Assembly (NCBI GenBank): GCA_934178475.1
Contig: CAKPQH010000006.1
Span: 1 to 64,000, forward strand
Direction: 5' to 3'
Length of the DNA stretch: 64,000 nt
Source: an uncultured Clostridia bacterium
GTDB lineage: Bacteria > Bacillota > Clostridia > TANB77 > CAG-508
The notes under the pieces were generated by a model that saw only the letters and a program-made list of their open reading frames with translations, was not told the DNA's origin and made no database searches. This document shows positions 8,331 to 17,024 of this stretch, one piece after another. Made by a program: the position numbers and the translations under genes. Within the stretch, counting starts at the first letter, position 1; the number at the start of each line of letters is the position of its first letter.

Positions 8331-9225
8331 CATCGTCATCATAATCATTGTCATAATCATATCTTGAAGAAGATGATGTAATAGAAATATTTCGGCTTCC
8401 ATTATACATACTTGTTATCCATGAATCATTATCATAGATAAAGTACTTAAAATTAGAGCCTACTAAACTTCCTTTGCTGGTACTTCCAATAGATGTACGA
8501 TATACCTGCTTTGATGTATTTACATACACAAATGAACCTTTGGCAAAACCAATCTCTGTAACATTTGATGCTACTTGTCTGCCATTACAATAAGCATACT
8601 TATTCTTCAGTTCATACGAATATGTTTGTGAAGAAGTATGGTAATAGTAAACATTTCCGCTTTGCGTTAAATAATCAGACGAACCATAATTATAATTATT
8701 GTTATTGTTGTTATTATAATTATTACCTGATGTACCATTAAGCAAAGCATTTAGCTCAAATGTACCATTATCGGAATATAATAAATATCCGATCTTTCCA
8801 GCATCACGCTGGAAACCTGTACAACTCCATACAGAAGTATTTTTGAGTAACTCAGTACTTCCCGCCTTTAATAAATATAGCTGTTTAGCTGTATCTATTA
8901 TCCATGCATTTCCGAACTGATCAAAACACCAGTATCCTGTATTATACAAATTGTACATTATTGGCTGGCTATTAAGCCACAGTGTATGTCCTTCTCCGGC
9001 AATGTTCCGTTGCCATTGTCCTTGTGCATTATAATAATTAATGCACTGTTTTCCTCCTATCCAGGTTTCCTGAAGATATGCTCCCGTTGTGTTCGCATAA
9101 GTTCCGTTCGTTCCCGGATTGTAAGGTACCCAATCTGCAAAGGCATTAATCGAAAGACCAAATGCCATTGCAACTGCCAGTATTACTGACAACATTCTCC
9201 GCTTAGTTACTGTGTTTTTCTTCAT
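7585..9225 (-). CDS. Secreted tandem-repeat surface protein, probably acquired
   Basis: 546 aa with a clear signal peptide (residues about 1-31, basic start, hydrophobic core, SINAFA|DWVPY). After an N-terminal domain rich in W/Y/N come three repeats of about 110 residues. Copies 2 and 3 (8330 down to 7585) are nearly identical in DNA; copy 1 (about residues 185-290) is diverged. Each repeat has YYYYRSSGRYYKY, SVDEITFTDGYIVYATTSG and FEYFDEEDDYWSNGYY, joined by Asp-rich linkers. This looks like a beta-propeller or WG-repeat-like cell-surface protein; I do not know the family. Base composition and codons are much richer in GC than the neighbours. The ATG at 9225 has AAAGGAG 8 nt upstream. Confidence 0.7.
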   Translation of the reverse strand: MKKNTVTKRRMLSVILAVAMAFGLSINAFADWVPYNPGTNGTYANTTGAYLQETWIGGKQCINYYNAQGQWQRNIAGEGHTLWLNSQPIMYNLYNTGYWCFDQFGNAWIIDTAKQLYLLKAGSTELLKNTSVWSCTGFQRDAGKIGYLLYSDNGTFELNALLNGTSGNNYNNNNNNNYNYGSSDYLTQSGNVYYYHTSSQTYSYELKNKYAYCNGRQVASNVTEIGFAKGSFVYVNTSKQVYRTSIGSTSKGSLVGSNFKYFIYDNDSWITSMYNGSRNISITSSSSRYDYDNDYDDDDEYPYVEKKSGYYYYYRSSGRYYKYSMSGSTLYYRGTTSSSSTSRTIASSVDEITFTDGYIVYATTSGYVYAMPIGETDTSERIQIGTKFEYFDEEDDYWSNGYYTTADRYVDFEDELDYDDDDDDYYDDDYPYAKKSGSYYYYYRSSGRYYKYLMSGSTLYYKGTNNSSSTSRTIASSVDEITFTDGYIVYATTSGYVYAMPIGETDTSERIQIGTRFEYFDEEDDYWSNGYYTTADRYVDFEDELD

Positions 9226-9270
9226 AAAAAACACTCCTTTCTTTGTTTTAATTTTCTTTCTGCGGATGTC

Positions 9271-9282
9271 TTTCTTAACCTC
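9271..9282 (-). repeat. Right copy of the 12-bp inverted repeat
   Basis: TTTCTTAACCTC on the plus strand, the inverse of 7568-7579, in the 5' leader of the secreted repeat gene. Confidence 0.4.
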
Positions 9283-9337
9283 GCCGTTTTAGCTAATGCA
9301 ACATAGCATCAACATAAATAAATACGGCTTCGTTTTT

Positions 9338-9366
9338 ATTATACCATAAACTGTCAAAATATTCAA
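9338..9366 (-). promoter_or_regulatory. Extended -10 promoter of the secreted repeat protein
   Basis: Minus strand TTGAAT (9361-9366), 17 nt, then TATAAT (9338-9343) preceded by TGG (extended -10). The leader of about 105 nt can form a stem (AAGCCGT with ACGGC) around a smaller ATGC/GCAT hairpin. The same TTTATGGTATAAT core is found at 60457-60485. Confidence 0.65.
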
Positions 9367-9410
9367 TAATCAAGATTTTAATAACTCTTTCAACCAATAT
9401 AACAAAACAA

Positions 9411-9450
9411 AATTACCAATAACTAAAAATTAATTTAATTATTGGCAATT
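9411..9450 (-). terminator. Terminator after ftsH
   Basis: AATTACCAATAA and TTATTGGCAATT pair with one mismatch around a 16-nt loop; the minus-strand tail is TTGTTTTGTT. Confidence 0.55.
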
Positions 9451-9456
9451 ATATTT

Positions 9457-11370
9457 TTAATTTTCAAAAAATTCTTTAAATTGTTCTGCATTTATTTTTT
9501 CTTGTCTTAATAACGTTTCCGCAACCTCTTCTAATTTATTCATATTTTTCTTTAATATAGTTTGTGCATCTCTATATGCTGTATCTATTAGACCTTTTAC
9601 TTCTTTTCCTATTTTATCTCCTATATCTTTTCCAAACATTTCTAATGGATATTCTCCATTTTCATCCTTTAATGACATTGGTCCTATAGTATCATTCATA
9701 CCATATTTAGTAACCATATCTTTTGCTATTTGCGTTGCAACTTCAATATCATTACTTGCACCTGTTGATATATCATCTAATGCTAATTTTTCAGCAGCTC
9801 TTCCACCAAGTAAAGCAATCAATCTTTCTTCCATTTCTGTTTTTGATACATAAGATTTATCTTCATCTGATTTATACATTGTATATCCACCAGCCATACC
9901 TCTTGGTATTATTGATATCTCTTTTACATCTTTTTGTGTTGGCAAAAACCAACTTACAATTGCATGTCCTGCTTCATGATATGCAGTTAACCTTTTATCC
10001 TTATCTGATATAACTCTATTATGTTTTTCAAGTCCAACAGTAACCTTCTTAACTGCTTCTTCTATATCATCTTTTTCAATAACTTTATGATTATTCTTTG
10101 TTGCAATTATTGCACCCTCATTCAATATATTTGCAAGCTCTGCTCCTGTAAACCCTGCTGTATCTTCTGCGATATCTCTAAAAGATATATCATCAGCTAA
10201 ATTTTTATCTTTTCCATGAATTTTTAATATTTCTTCTCTTCCTCTTAAATCTGGAGATGGTATTGTTATTTGTCTATCAAATCTACCAGGTCTTAAAAGT
10301 GCCTTATCAAGCATCTCTGGTCTATTTGTTGCTGCTAATACTATTATTGTTTCTTCCGTTGAAAATCCATCCATTTCAACTAATAATTGGTTTAATGTTT
10401 GGTTGTTTTCTGACTCAGCTCCACTATTCGAAGTCCTTCTAGAACCTATTGCATCTATTTCATCAATAAAAACTATACATGGTGCTAATCTTCTTGCCTT
10501 ATCAAATAATTTTCTTACTCTTGATGCTCCAAGTCCAGCAAACATTTCTATAAATTCTGATCCACTCATTGATATAAATGGTACACCTGCTTCTCCTGCA
10601 ATTGCTTTAGCTATTAATGTTTTACCTGTACCTGGTTTACCATATAAAAGCACTCCTTTTGGAATCTTAGCTCCCATATCAGTAAATTTTTTTGGACTTT
10701 TTAAGAATTGTACAAGCTCTACTAATTCCTCTTTCTCCTCATCAAGTCCAGCTACATCATCAAACTTTACTTTTGTTTTTCTTTCTGTTTCATCGTAAAC
10801 TTCGCCTTTTTCACCAAGTCCTTGCATTTTAAATATCATTATAAATAATGCAAGCATAATTGCTGTTGGTAAAAAAGAAATTATATATGAAGGAATTTGA
10901 GATAAAACACCTTTGCTTTTTTGTTCAAAATCTATATCATTTCCTTTTAATGTTTCTTGTTGGATTAACTCAACAAAGCTTTGATTGTTAGGTATTATCG
11001 CTGTTTTTATTAGTTCTTTATTAACTTCTTTATTGTCATCATTTTCATTTACTTCTTCACTTTTTGTTTCTTCAAATTGTTCTTCCTTTTCAACTTTGCT
11101 TAGTCTTTCTTCTAATTCTTCTTGTGATATTATTTCCTTTAGAGTTACTTTAGCCGTTGCAGCTCCTGTAGTCATTTCTATTTTATCTACATTTCTCACT
11201 GTTATTTGTTTAATTAAATCTGTATATGGTAATATTTTATCATCTTGATCCTTAATATTGTACATTTGATACAATATAACAGCTAAACACACTAAAGTTA
11301 CAAATATTAATATACTCCAATATAATAAATTTTTATTATTCTTTTTGTCATTATTATTTTGTTTTTTCAT
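9457..11370 (-). CDS. ftsH: ATP-dependent zinc metalloprotease FtsH
   Basis: Membrane AAA+ protease for quality control of membrane and short-lived regulatory proteins. Two transmembrane segments (about 15-35 and 160-180) flank an outer domain. Walker A GKPGTGKT (244-251), Walker B IVFIDEID, the arginine-finger region RPGRFDRQI and the zinc site HEAGH (465-469) are intact. Two oddities: the outer domain has an acidic Glu/Asn-rich insert (about 85-120), and the pore loop reads FAG (in FIEMFAGLGAS), where FtsH usually has FVG. 637 aa is normal. DUF1189 lies 23 nt upstream, so it may be the last gene of the femX-alr-DUF1189 run. Confidence 0.96.
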   Translation of the reverse strand: MKKQNNNDKKNNKNLLYWSILIFVTLVCLAVILYQMYNIKDQDDKILPYTDLIKQITVRNVDKIEMTTGAATAKVTLKEIISQEELEERLSKVEKEEQFEETKSEEVNENDDNKEVNKELIKTAIIPNNQSFVELIQQETLKGNDIDFEQKSKGVLSQIPSYIISFLPTAIMLALFIMIFKMQGLGEKGEVYDETERKTKVKFDDVAGLDEEKEELVELVQFLKSPKKFTDMGAKIPKGVLLYGKPGTGKTLIAKAIAGEAGVPFISMSGSEFIEMFAGLGASRVRKLFDKARRLAPCIVFIDEIDAIGSRRTSNSGAESENNQTLNQLLVEMDGFSTEETIIVLAATNRPEMLDKALLRPGRFDRQITIPSPDLRGREEILKIHGKDKNLADDISFRDIAEDTAGFTGAELANILNEGAIIATKNNHKVIEKDDIEEAVKKVTVGLEKHNRVISDKDKRLTAYHEAGHAIVSWFLPTQKDVKEISIIPRGMAGGYTMYKSDEDKSYVSKTEMEERLIALLGGRAAEKLALDDISTGASNDIEVATQIAKDMVTKYGMNDTIGPMSLKDENGEYPLEMFGKDIGDKIGKEVKGLIDTAYRDAQTILKKNMNKLEEVAETLLRQEKINAEQFKEFFEN

Positions 11371-11393
11371 AAAAATCTTCTTCCTTTCAATTT

Positions 11394-12386
11394 TTAAGCA
11401 TTTGACCCCTCACTATTTATATCAGGAGTTTCTTCTTCACTACCTTCTTCTTTTTTGTCTTCTTTCTCTTTTTTCTTTTCTTCCTTCTTTTCTTCTTTAT
11501 CTTCCTCTTTTTTCTCGTCGTTTTCTTCTTTTCTCTTTTCTTCTTTTATTTTTATCATTTCAATATACTGTTTTATTATATCAGATTTTATCATAAATAT
11601 TGCTGCAGCCAAACAAATATAAGAAATCGCGGTATACATTATATCAAAATATTTCATTTCAAATCCTGTTAATATATTTATAATATTATATATTAACTCC
11701 AAAATTATTGAAATAGTAAGTGCATATATTGACATTGAAAATATATATTTATATTTCATTCTAAATCTTGCAAATAAACATGTTATCACTCCAAATATTG
11801 ATAATGTTAGTACATCTATCATCGTTGTTATAAAATAAAGTATAAACAATTCTATAGCAAATAATAATATTATTTCTATATAAATTATTGGACTTGATAC
11901 ATATTTTAATATTGTTTCATTATCAAATTCTGGTACTTTATATTTTTGAAGTGCATCAATATATGAATATTCATTATTTATTGCTGAACTTTCAACTCTA
12001 AAAGTTTCACTATTTAAAATTATCTTTGTATTGTTAGAACTATCAGTATCAATTTCGTCATTTTTATTCTCTGTATCTATGATTATCAAGCCAATTGGTG
12101 TATCTTCTACAATTTTCTTATTTGCACTAAAATTAAATTCATTTTCCTTATAATAAACATTTATACTTCCATCTTTTATATATCCTTTAAATGTATTTAT
12201 TGTATTTATTAAAGGATATACTGTAACTATTGCTAGCAATATGGAAAATATTATTAATAATTTACTAAAATATCCAATTGCTTTTCCTGCTCCTTCTTCT
12301 GACATTGCTGGATACTTTTCAAAATTTCTTATAGAATACTTTATTTTCTTAAAAAATCCTATTTTTCTAATGTCTTTTTGTTCCAT
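11394..12386 (-). CDS. DUF1189-family membrane protein
   Basis: 330 aa. One transmembrane segment near the N-terminus (about 40-62), an outer loop of about 100 residues, then four more helices (about 163-265), and a cytoplasmic Lys/Glu tail (about 275-320) likely to be helical. The N-terminal FFKKIKYSIRNFEKYPAMSE and overall helix order are those of DUF1189; no function is established. The start overlaps the alr stop by 1 nt (TAATG), giving translational coupling, and ftsH follows 23 nt later. A second DUF1189 gene is at 31584-32477. Confidence 0.75.
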   Translation of the reverse strand: MEQKDIRKIGFFKKIKYSIRNFEKYPAMSEEGAGKAIGYFSKLLIIFSILLAIVTVYPLINTINTFKGYIKDGSINVYYKENEFNFSANKKIVEDTPIGLIIIDTENKNDEIDTDSSNNTKIILNSETFRVESSAINNEYSYIDALQKYKVPEFDNETILKYVSSPIIYIEIILLFAIELFILYFITTMIDVLTLSIFGVITCLFARFRMKYKYIFSMSIYALTISIILELIYNIINILTGFEMKYFDIMYTAISYICLAAAIFMIKSDIIKQYIEMIKIKEEKRKEENDEKKEEDKEEKKEEKKKEKEDKKEEGSEEETPDINSEGSNA

Positions 12387-13507
12387 TATCTATACTCCCT
12401 TCTTATGCTACTATCAACAAACATAGGACTTACATTAAATTTAACTTCATCATCTATTTTAATTTCTTTTCCAGTAACATCAACTGAAACATGATACATT
12501 CCAATTCTTCCTAATACTTTACATTTAGAATCATTTATCTGAACATAAAGATTTTTATCTTTCAAGCTATCCTTTATATCTCTTACAATATAACGAAGTC
12601 TATCTCTTTTTCTAAACATATCTCTTTGTTCTCTTACATTAAATCCATCTGCATATCCACAAGGTACTATAGCAATTTTAGTATTTTTCTTTGTTATATA
12701 AGCATTTGAATATCCTATATTATATCCTTTTGGTAATTCTTTTATTTCAGAAACATTTGACTTTAAATAAGCTATTTTCTTTAAACCATATATATTTGGA
12801 ATTGCTATTCTTCCTAAAAAAGCTGACCCAACCCTTACAGCATTAAGTCTCATACTCTTAAACTTTAAAAATGCTGATGAATTACAGATATGTAACATTC
12901 CTGTATCTATTTTATTTTCTTTTAAATACCCAACACATTCTATAAATCTATCAAACTGTTCTCTTGTATATTTATCATCACTATAAAAAGCAAGTGAAAA
13001 ATGTGAAAATGTTCCTTCTACTTTTAGGTTGTCCCATTTCTTTATTGCATCTAACATACTTTCTTTTTCAGTATATATAAATCCATATCTTCCAAATCCT
13101 GTATCTATTTTTAAATGTACTTCTACTTTTTTATTTAATTCTTTCCCAATATCATTTGCAATATCTCCTGCTTCTCTAGATCCTATTGAAAGAATAATAT
13201 TATTTTCTATTAATATTCTTACATCTTCTATAACTGCTGTTGAAGATAACATTATTATTTTTTCTTTTATTCCAGCTTTTCTTAAAGCTATTGCTTCTTC
13301 AACTGTTGAAACTGCGAAAAAATCTATACCATTATCTATTAAAAATTTTGTATATTGAACTAAACCTAATCCATATCCATTTCCTTTTACAACTGCAATA
13401 ACCTTTATTGTTTTGTTATTATCATCTTTTCCTGTTTCCTCAGCTATTTCTTTTATTCTTTTTATATTGTGTTTTAAATCTTCCTTATTTATTACTAAAG
13501 ATTTCAT
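12386..13507 (-). CDS. alr: Alanine racemase
   Basis: PLP enzyme making D-alanine for peptidoglycan. The PLP lysine lies in VVKGNGYGLG (K41; most family members have VVKADAYGHG), and the second catalytic residue is in the IGYSNAY segment. GTFSHFSLAFYSDD, GMLHICNSSAF, RVGSAFLGR and VPCGYADGF complete the pattern. 373 aa is normal. The variant PLP loop and a weakly conserved C-terminus (GRIGMYHVSVDVTG) leave some chance of a related racemase, but placement between femX and a membrane gene supports cell-wall D-alanine supply. Confidence 0.88.
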   Translation of the reverse strand: MKSLVINKEDLKHNIKRIKEIAEETGKDDNNKTIKVIAVVKGNGYGLGLVQYTKFLIDNGIDFFAVSTVEEAIALRKAGIKEKIIMLSSTAVIEDVRILIENNIILSIGSREAGDIANDIGKELNKKVEVHLKIDTGFGRYGFIYTEKESMLDAIKKWDNLKVEGTFSHFSLAFYSDDKYTREQFDRFIECVGYLKENKIDTGMLHICNSSAFLKFKSMRLNAVRVGSAFLGRIAIPNIYGLKKIAYLKSNVSEIKELPKGYNIGYSNAYITKKNTKIAIVPCGYADGFNVREQRDMFRKRDRLRYIVRDIKDSLKDKNLYVQINDSKCKVLGRIGMYHVSVDVTGKEIKIDDEVKFNVSPMFVDSSIRREYR

Positions 13508-13528
13508 TATTAATCTCCTTCAGAATTT

Positions 13529-14578
13529 CTATTTCTTTTTAAATTTTAATTTTAATGCTCTTAAAGTTCTAAACGCCTTTTCTGAAAATCTATACATCTT
13601 ATATGTCAAAGGTTTAAATGCAATATATACTTCTCCTATAAATTCTGTATATTCAGCTCCAAATCCTTTTTTAAATCTATATAGTCCATTTGAATTATCA
13701 GCAATTCCTGGTACTCCCCTTAAATCATATATATCACTCTTATTTTTAATTGCAATTTTTATCATTTCCCATTGTAATAAATAATTTGGCATAAGATTTC
13801 TATGTTCATTACTACTTGCTCCATATAAATACCAAGTTTTATTTCCATACATAATTGGAATAACACCAGAAATTGGTTTTCCTTCATAATAAGCCATTAG
13901 TAACTTCATATGTTCTTTTCCTAGACAGTCATACATTTTTTCAAAATATGAAAGTGGTCTTGTTATAAATCCATCTCTTATTCCTGTTGTTACCATTATT
14001 TTATGAAAATCCTTTAAATCTTCTCTAGTTCCTTCTTTAACTTCTACTCCCTTTTTTGTTGCTAATCTTATATTATATCTTGTTTTTTGATGAAAACCAC
14101 TAAATATTTCATCCTCTGTCTTATTTTTTGTATCTAATCTAAACACATATCTAGGTTGGATTTCTTCTCTAAAATTCTTAGCATCATCTTTTATTGAATA
14201 TCCCAATCCAATCATTATATTTCTAAATTCTTCATCATCACTTTTAATATCTGGTTCTATTCTTAAAACTATTGCTTTATATTTCTTTGCAAGTTCTTTC
14301 GCTCCATCTGTTAATTGTTTTAAAACCTCCATATTATGAATATCACATACTGGTCCTCTTGCAGAATACATTATATTACCAAATATAGGAATTTTCCTTA
14401 TCCAAATAGCAAGTGAACCTATTATCTTTCCACTTGCATCTTCTGCTAAAACAACTTCTGTTTTCCAACTAGTCTTAACTCTTGACCATTCAATTGACTG
14501 TTGAAAATTACATCTCTCATGTCCTTCTAAAAACTTTGTATATTCTTCCTCTGATTTTTTATCATTTACAAATCTCAT
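13529..14578 (-). CDS. FemX-like peptidoglycan interpeptide bridge aminoacyltransferase
   Basis: FemABX enzymes add amino acids from aminoacyl-tRNA to the lysine or diaminopimelate side chain of lipid II. Two GNAT-like halves are visible: residues about 20-150 (FQQSIEWSRVKTSWKTEVVL) and about 160-330 with KTRYNIRLATKKGVEVKEG, WYLYGASSNEHRNLMPNYLL and YDLRGVPGIADNSNGLYRFK. The last is a diagnostic Fem motif. There is no coiled-coil arm, so this is the FemX rather than the FemA/B form. It is followed at 21 nt by alr; both act on wall precursors. The amino acid added cannot be predicted. Confidence 0.9.
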   Translation of the reverse strand: MRFVNDKKSEEEYTKFLEGHERCNFQQSIEWSRVKTSWKTEVVLAEDASGKIIGSLAIWIRKIPIFGNIMYSARGPVCDIHNMEVLKQLTDGAKELAKKYKAIVLRIEPDIKSDDEEFRNIMIGLGYSIKDDAKNFREEIQPRYVFRLDTKNKTEDEIFSGFHQKTRYNIRLATKKGVEVKEGTREDLKDFHKIMVTTGIRDGFITRPLSYFEKMYDCLGKEHMKLLMAYYEGKPISGVIPIMYGNKTWYLYGASSNEHRNLMPNYLLQWEMIKIAIKNKSDIYDLRGVPGIADNSNGLYRFKKGFGAEYTEFIGEVYIAFKPLTYKMYRFSEKAFRTLRALKLKFKKK

Positions 14579-14735
14579 TATTTTCTCTCCTAATTCCTTT
14601 TATGTATTTACTATTTAGATATTTTTTCTAAAATCGGTTATATTATACTATATCTAAGTTTTTGTTTCAATATATTTCCTCATAAGTTTTTCTTTTTTTA
14701 AAACTCTCCATCAATCAATCATAAATTAGTAAAAT

Positions 14736-14764
14736 TTGATATATTATGTAAAATAGTGTATAAT
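14736..14764 (+). promoter_or_regulatory. Near-consensus promoter of the 114-aa gene
   Basis: TTGATA (14736-14741), 17-nt spacer, TATAAT (14759-14764). Transcription would start near 14771, leaving a 65-nt leader. Confidence 0.7.
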
Positions 14765-14835
14765 TATATTGATATGTATATTATCATATCAGTTGGTACT
14801 ATTATTTTATTAATTAACTCAAGGAGGATTACTTT

Positions 14836-15180
14836 ATGGAAAAAGAAATAATATTCGTACCCAAGAACAAATGTCCATTGGATACTCTTGCAGAAATGGG
14901 AGAAAAAATAAAAAATTCATGGATTAATTTTGATCAGAATCTTGTTGAAGAACTTGCAGCTTCAGCGGACATCTGCTTTTGCACTTCCACAACAGAAATG
15001 ACAGCTTACAAATTAACTTGGCGTGCTAAAAACAGAACATCTAAAACCGAAATCGTTTTAAAATCTGCAACTTCAGAATGGTTTTCTGTAAGTTCAATTT
15101 TCGCAAGTAATATTGCATTCAAATATGCAAGTAACGATCCAGATTCTCTCTATTTCTTAACACAGAAACCAGACAAATAA
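14836..15180 (+). CDS. Unknown 114-aa protein, stand-alone
   Basis: Not recognised. The protein (MEKEIIFVPKNKCPLDTLAE at the start) is soluble, with a Ser/Thr-rich middle (CFCTSTTEMTAYK) and a hydrophobic-aromatic end. It has a near-consensus promoter, AAGGAGGA 9 nt before the ATG and a strong terminator, and is transcribed alone against its neighbours. Codons such as GCG, GTC and TGC are commoner than nearby, suggesting acquisition. It resembles the 62-aa gene at 4271 in layout but not in sequence. Confidence 0.6.
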   Translation: MEKEIIFVPKNKCPLDTLAEMGEKIKNSWINFDQNLVEELAASADICFCTSTTEMTAYKLTWRAKNRTSKTEIVLKSATSEWFSVSSIFASNIAFKYASNDPDSLYFLTQKPDK

Positions 15181-15200
15181 TTTGTTCTAATCAATCAAGA

Positions 15201-15237
15201 AAGAGTAAGATATTAATCTAATACCTTACTCTTTTTT
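15201..15237 (+). terminator. Terminator of the 114-aa gene
   Basis: AAGAGTAAGATATTA pairs with TAATACCTTACTCTT (one mismatch), then TTTT. Confidence 0.8.
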
Positions 15238-15318
15238 CTTATTTCTACGTTAACATTAAGTCTAGTTGAATTATCATCTATTTTTATATACCAATATTAA
15301 GAATTTAAACTAATAGAA

Positions 15319-15475
15319 TCATATTTTGTTTTTGTAAGAACTAGCTTGATATGTATATACTTCTCCGTTTTTATTTATAAAATAATGTATAGACTGTGAC
15401 CTAAATATAATTTTTCATTTACGACACTTCCTGTTGAATATAAGTCGATATCAGCATCCATATATTCATCTCTTC
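15319..15475 (-). pseudogene. Possible remnant of a small coding gene
   Basis: Two short frames join into one plausible peptide: MDADIDLYSTGSVVNEKLYL (with GHSLYI next) and, after a one-base shift, YFINKNGEVYTYQASSYKNK. Both use codons like real genes here, but neither has a full frame or a ribosome binding site. The rest of 15240-15560 shows nothing coding that I can support. This stretch, the element-like gene at 16057 and tmRNA together look like a decayed insertion. Confidence 0.3.
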
Positions 15476-15565
15476 ATATATCTTTCAAACACTATTCTAG
15501 AAAATATCTTCAAATTACTTTTCTATTTTATTCTTCTAAAATTATACACTATATTTCATCAAATT

Positions 15566-16018
15566 TTAAGCCCAAAATCCCAATGCAAATGAAGATACTA
15601 CTAATAATACATAAATAATAAAGAATTTTAGTGCCTTTTTCCAACCAACAATTTTCCCATAAAGAATACATGAAAAAACTTTAAGAATAGCAGTATTTAT
15701 AAACCAAAAGAAAGAATATCCTAAACCATCCCAACCAGAATGCTCAACAAAATAGGTTTGATAAAAAAAGTAAAGCGCTATAACTAAAAATACTAAAATA
15801 CAACCCCCAATTGTTTTATTTACTTTATTGTTATAATTTTTATAAGATAACACCATTCCAATAATTATAGGTAAATACATTAATAATGGAAATAATATTC
15901 TATTGTCTCCTTGCAAATTCAATATAACAAAAATTAACACATATATTGGCATTATTAATAAAATTCCAATTAAATTTTCCAGCTTATTATCCTTTTTGGT
16001 TTCAATATTTTCTTCCAT
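15566..16018 (-). CDS. Five-helix membrane protein of unknown function
   Basis: 150 aa with five predicted transmembrane segments, the first LENLIGILLIMPIYVLIFVI and the last FFIIYVLLVVSSFALGFW. No charged residues within the helices suggest transport, and no family is recognised. The ATG at 16018 is chosen because AAAGGAGA ends 8 nt upstream; six earlier in-frame codons overlap this site. Confidence 0.55.
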   Translation of the reverse strand: MEENIETKKDNKLENLIGILLIMPIYVLIFVILNLQGDNRILFPLLMYLPIIIGMVLSYKNYNNKVNKTIGGCILVFLVIALYFFYQTYFVEHSGWDGLGYSFFWFINTAILKVFSCILYGKIVGWKKALKFFIIYVLLVVSSFALGFWA

Positions 16019-16056
16019 TAAGCCATCTCCTTTCAAAATGTTACTTTACAACACAA

Positions 16057-16302
16057 TTATATCATATTTTTTATAAAGTACATATATTTTGCAAAATTTA
16101 TAAGTGCAGTTTTATATTCTTCATCAATATCTTTTAGCATAGTATCAAATTTTTCATAATTTTCTTTAGCATTGTATATAAGACCTGACCATTTGCTTTG
16201 ACCTATACATATTGCTAGTCTTAATTTATCTTTTATATCCATATCATTACAGTCACTATCCTTTCTTGGATGACATTTTTGCAATAAAAAAATACCATCC
16301 AT
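16057..16302 (-). CDS. Doubtful 81-aa ORF, probably a 5'-truncated remnant
   Basis: MDGIFLLQKCHPRKDSDCND is followed by KLRLAICIGQSKWSGLIYN and an amphipathic C-terminus. No Shine-Dalgarno precedes the ATG at 16302 or the internal methionine at residue 21, and the frame stays open 15 nt upstream (KYHSE) before a TGA, so the natural N-terminus may be missing. It lies directly beyond the 3' end of tmRNA, a common integration site. Confidence 0.3.
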   Translation of the reverse strand: MDGIFLLQKCHPRKDSDCNDMDIKDKLRLAICIGQSKWSGLIYNAKENYEKFDTMLKDIDEEYKTALINFAKYMYFIKNMI

Positions 16303-16355
16303 TTCTGAATGATATTTGTATCAATCTGTTCTATTAGTTCGAACCAATTCGTTAT

Positions 16356-16706
16356 TGGTGGAGGTGAGGAGAGTCGAACTCCTGTCCACTACGCTTTCCA
16401 CATAAACTTCTCCGAGTGCAGTCTATTATTTTTATTCATCTAACTCTTGCAAATAGACACGCTTGAATTAAATATATTCTCTATTTACCCACTATTTTCG
16501 AGACTCAAATAGTTTTGTTTCCTACAAAAATGACACCTTTATTAAATGTGTAGGTCAATTAACAAGGCGAAGCTGCAACTAAGCAGCTAATGCTAATTCT
16601 CTATTATCAGCGTTTATATTTATTTTGCTTTTTTATAGTGGCCGAAGCAACCATCCACTACTCGCTATCTATGCTTCTGGTATAATGTCGAAACCATTAC
16701 ACCCCC
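16356..16706 (-). ncRNA. ssrA: tmRNA (ssrA)
   Basis: Transfer-messenger RNA rescues stalled ribosomes and tags the product. The 5' end GGGGGTG pairs with CACCTCC before a genomically encoded ACCA 3' end; TGTAATGGTTTCGAC is the universal 5' segment and GGAGTTCGACTCTCC the T arm. The tag frame ends GAA TTA GCA TTA GCT GCT TAG. If the resume codon is the upstream GCT, the tag is ADNRELALAA, with the usual Ala-Leu-Ala-Ala degron. The total of 351 nt is normal. tmRNA 3' ends often host integrated elements, and decayed sequence lies beyond it. Confidence 0.95.
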
Positions 16707-16761
16707 ATATATATTTAACATTTTTATTATACAATATTTTTAAAGTTATTGCAATGCCAAA

Positions 16762-16795
16762 TAAAAAATAAGCTACTTGTAATAGCCTATTTTAT
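16762..16795 (-). terminator. Terminator after the 57-aa membrane gene
   Basis: Minus strand AATAGGCTA and TAGCTTATT form a stem with a G-T pair, followed by TTTTTATTT. Confidence 0.6.
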
Positions 16796-16806
16796 ATTTA
16801 AAGTAT

Positions 16807-16980
16807 TTATTCATTTGTTGATTCACTACTGTTGTTTTCTTCTACTATAGCATTTGAAGAAGTATTATTGTCATCACTTTTTGTATATTTATTTGCAAAG
16901 ACAATTCCAACAATTAGTAGAATTAATATCACTATCATCCCCAATATTTTCAATAATTCCATTTTCGTATCTTTGTCCAT
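16807..16980 (-). CDS. 57-aa single-pass membrane protein
   Basis: A short real-looking gene: ATG at 16980 with AAGGAG about 7 nt upstream, then MDKDTKMELLKILGMIVILI, a transmembrane helix to about residue 30 (VGIVFANKY), and a polar outer tail rich in Asn, Ser and Glu ending SSESTNE. The helix-plus-acidic-tail layout fits a small membrane modulator; function unknown. It lies 44 nt downstream of mtaB on the same strand and is followed by a terminator, so it is likely the last gene of that transcript. Confidence 0.6.
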   Translation of the reverse strand: MDKDTKMELLKILGMIVILILLIVGIVFANKYTKSDDNNTSSNAIVEENNSSESTNE

Positions 16981-17024
16981 ATTTTTTCTCCTTCTTTCTT
17001 TTAAACTTTGACTATTCTAACATA

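Noticed and set aside
9226..9340. Cyclic-di-GMP riboswitch in the leader of the secreted repeat gene
   Set aside because: The leader can fold, but the conserved GEMM core segments are not present.
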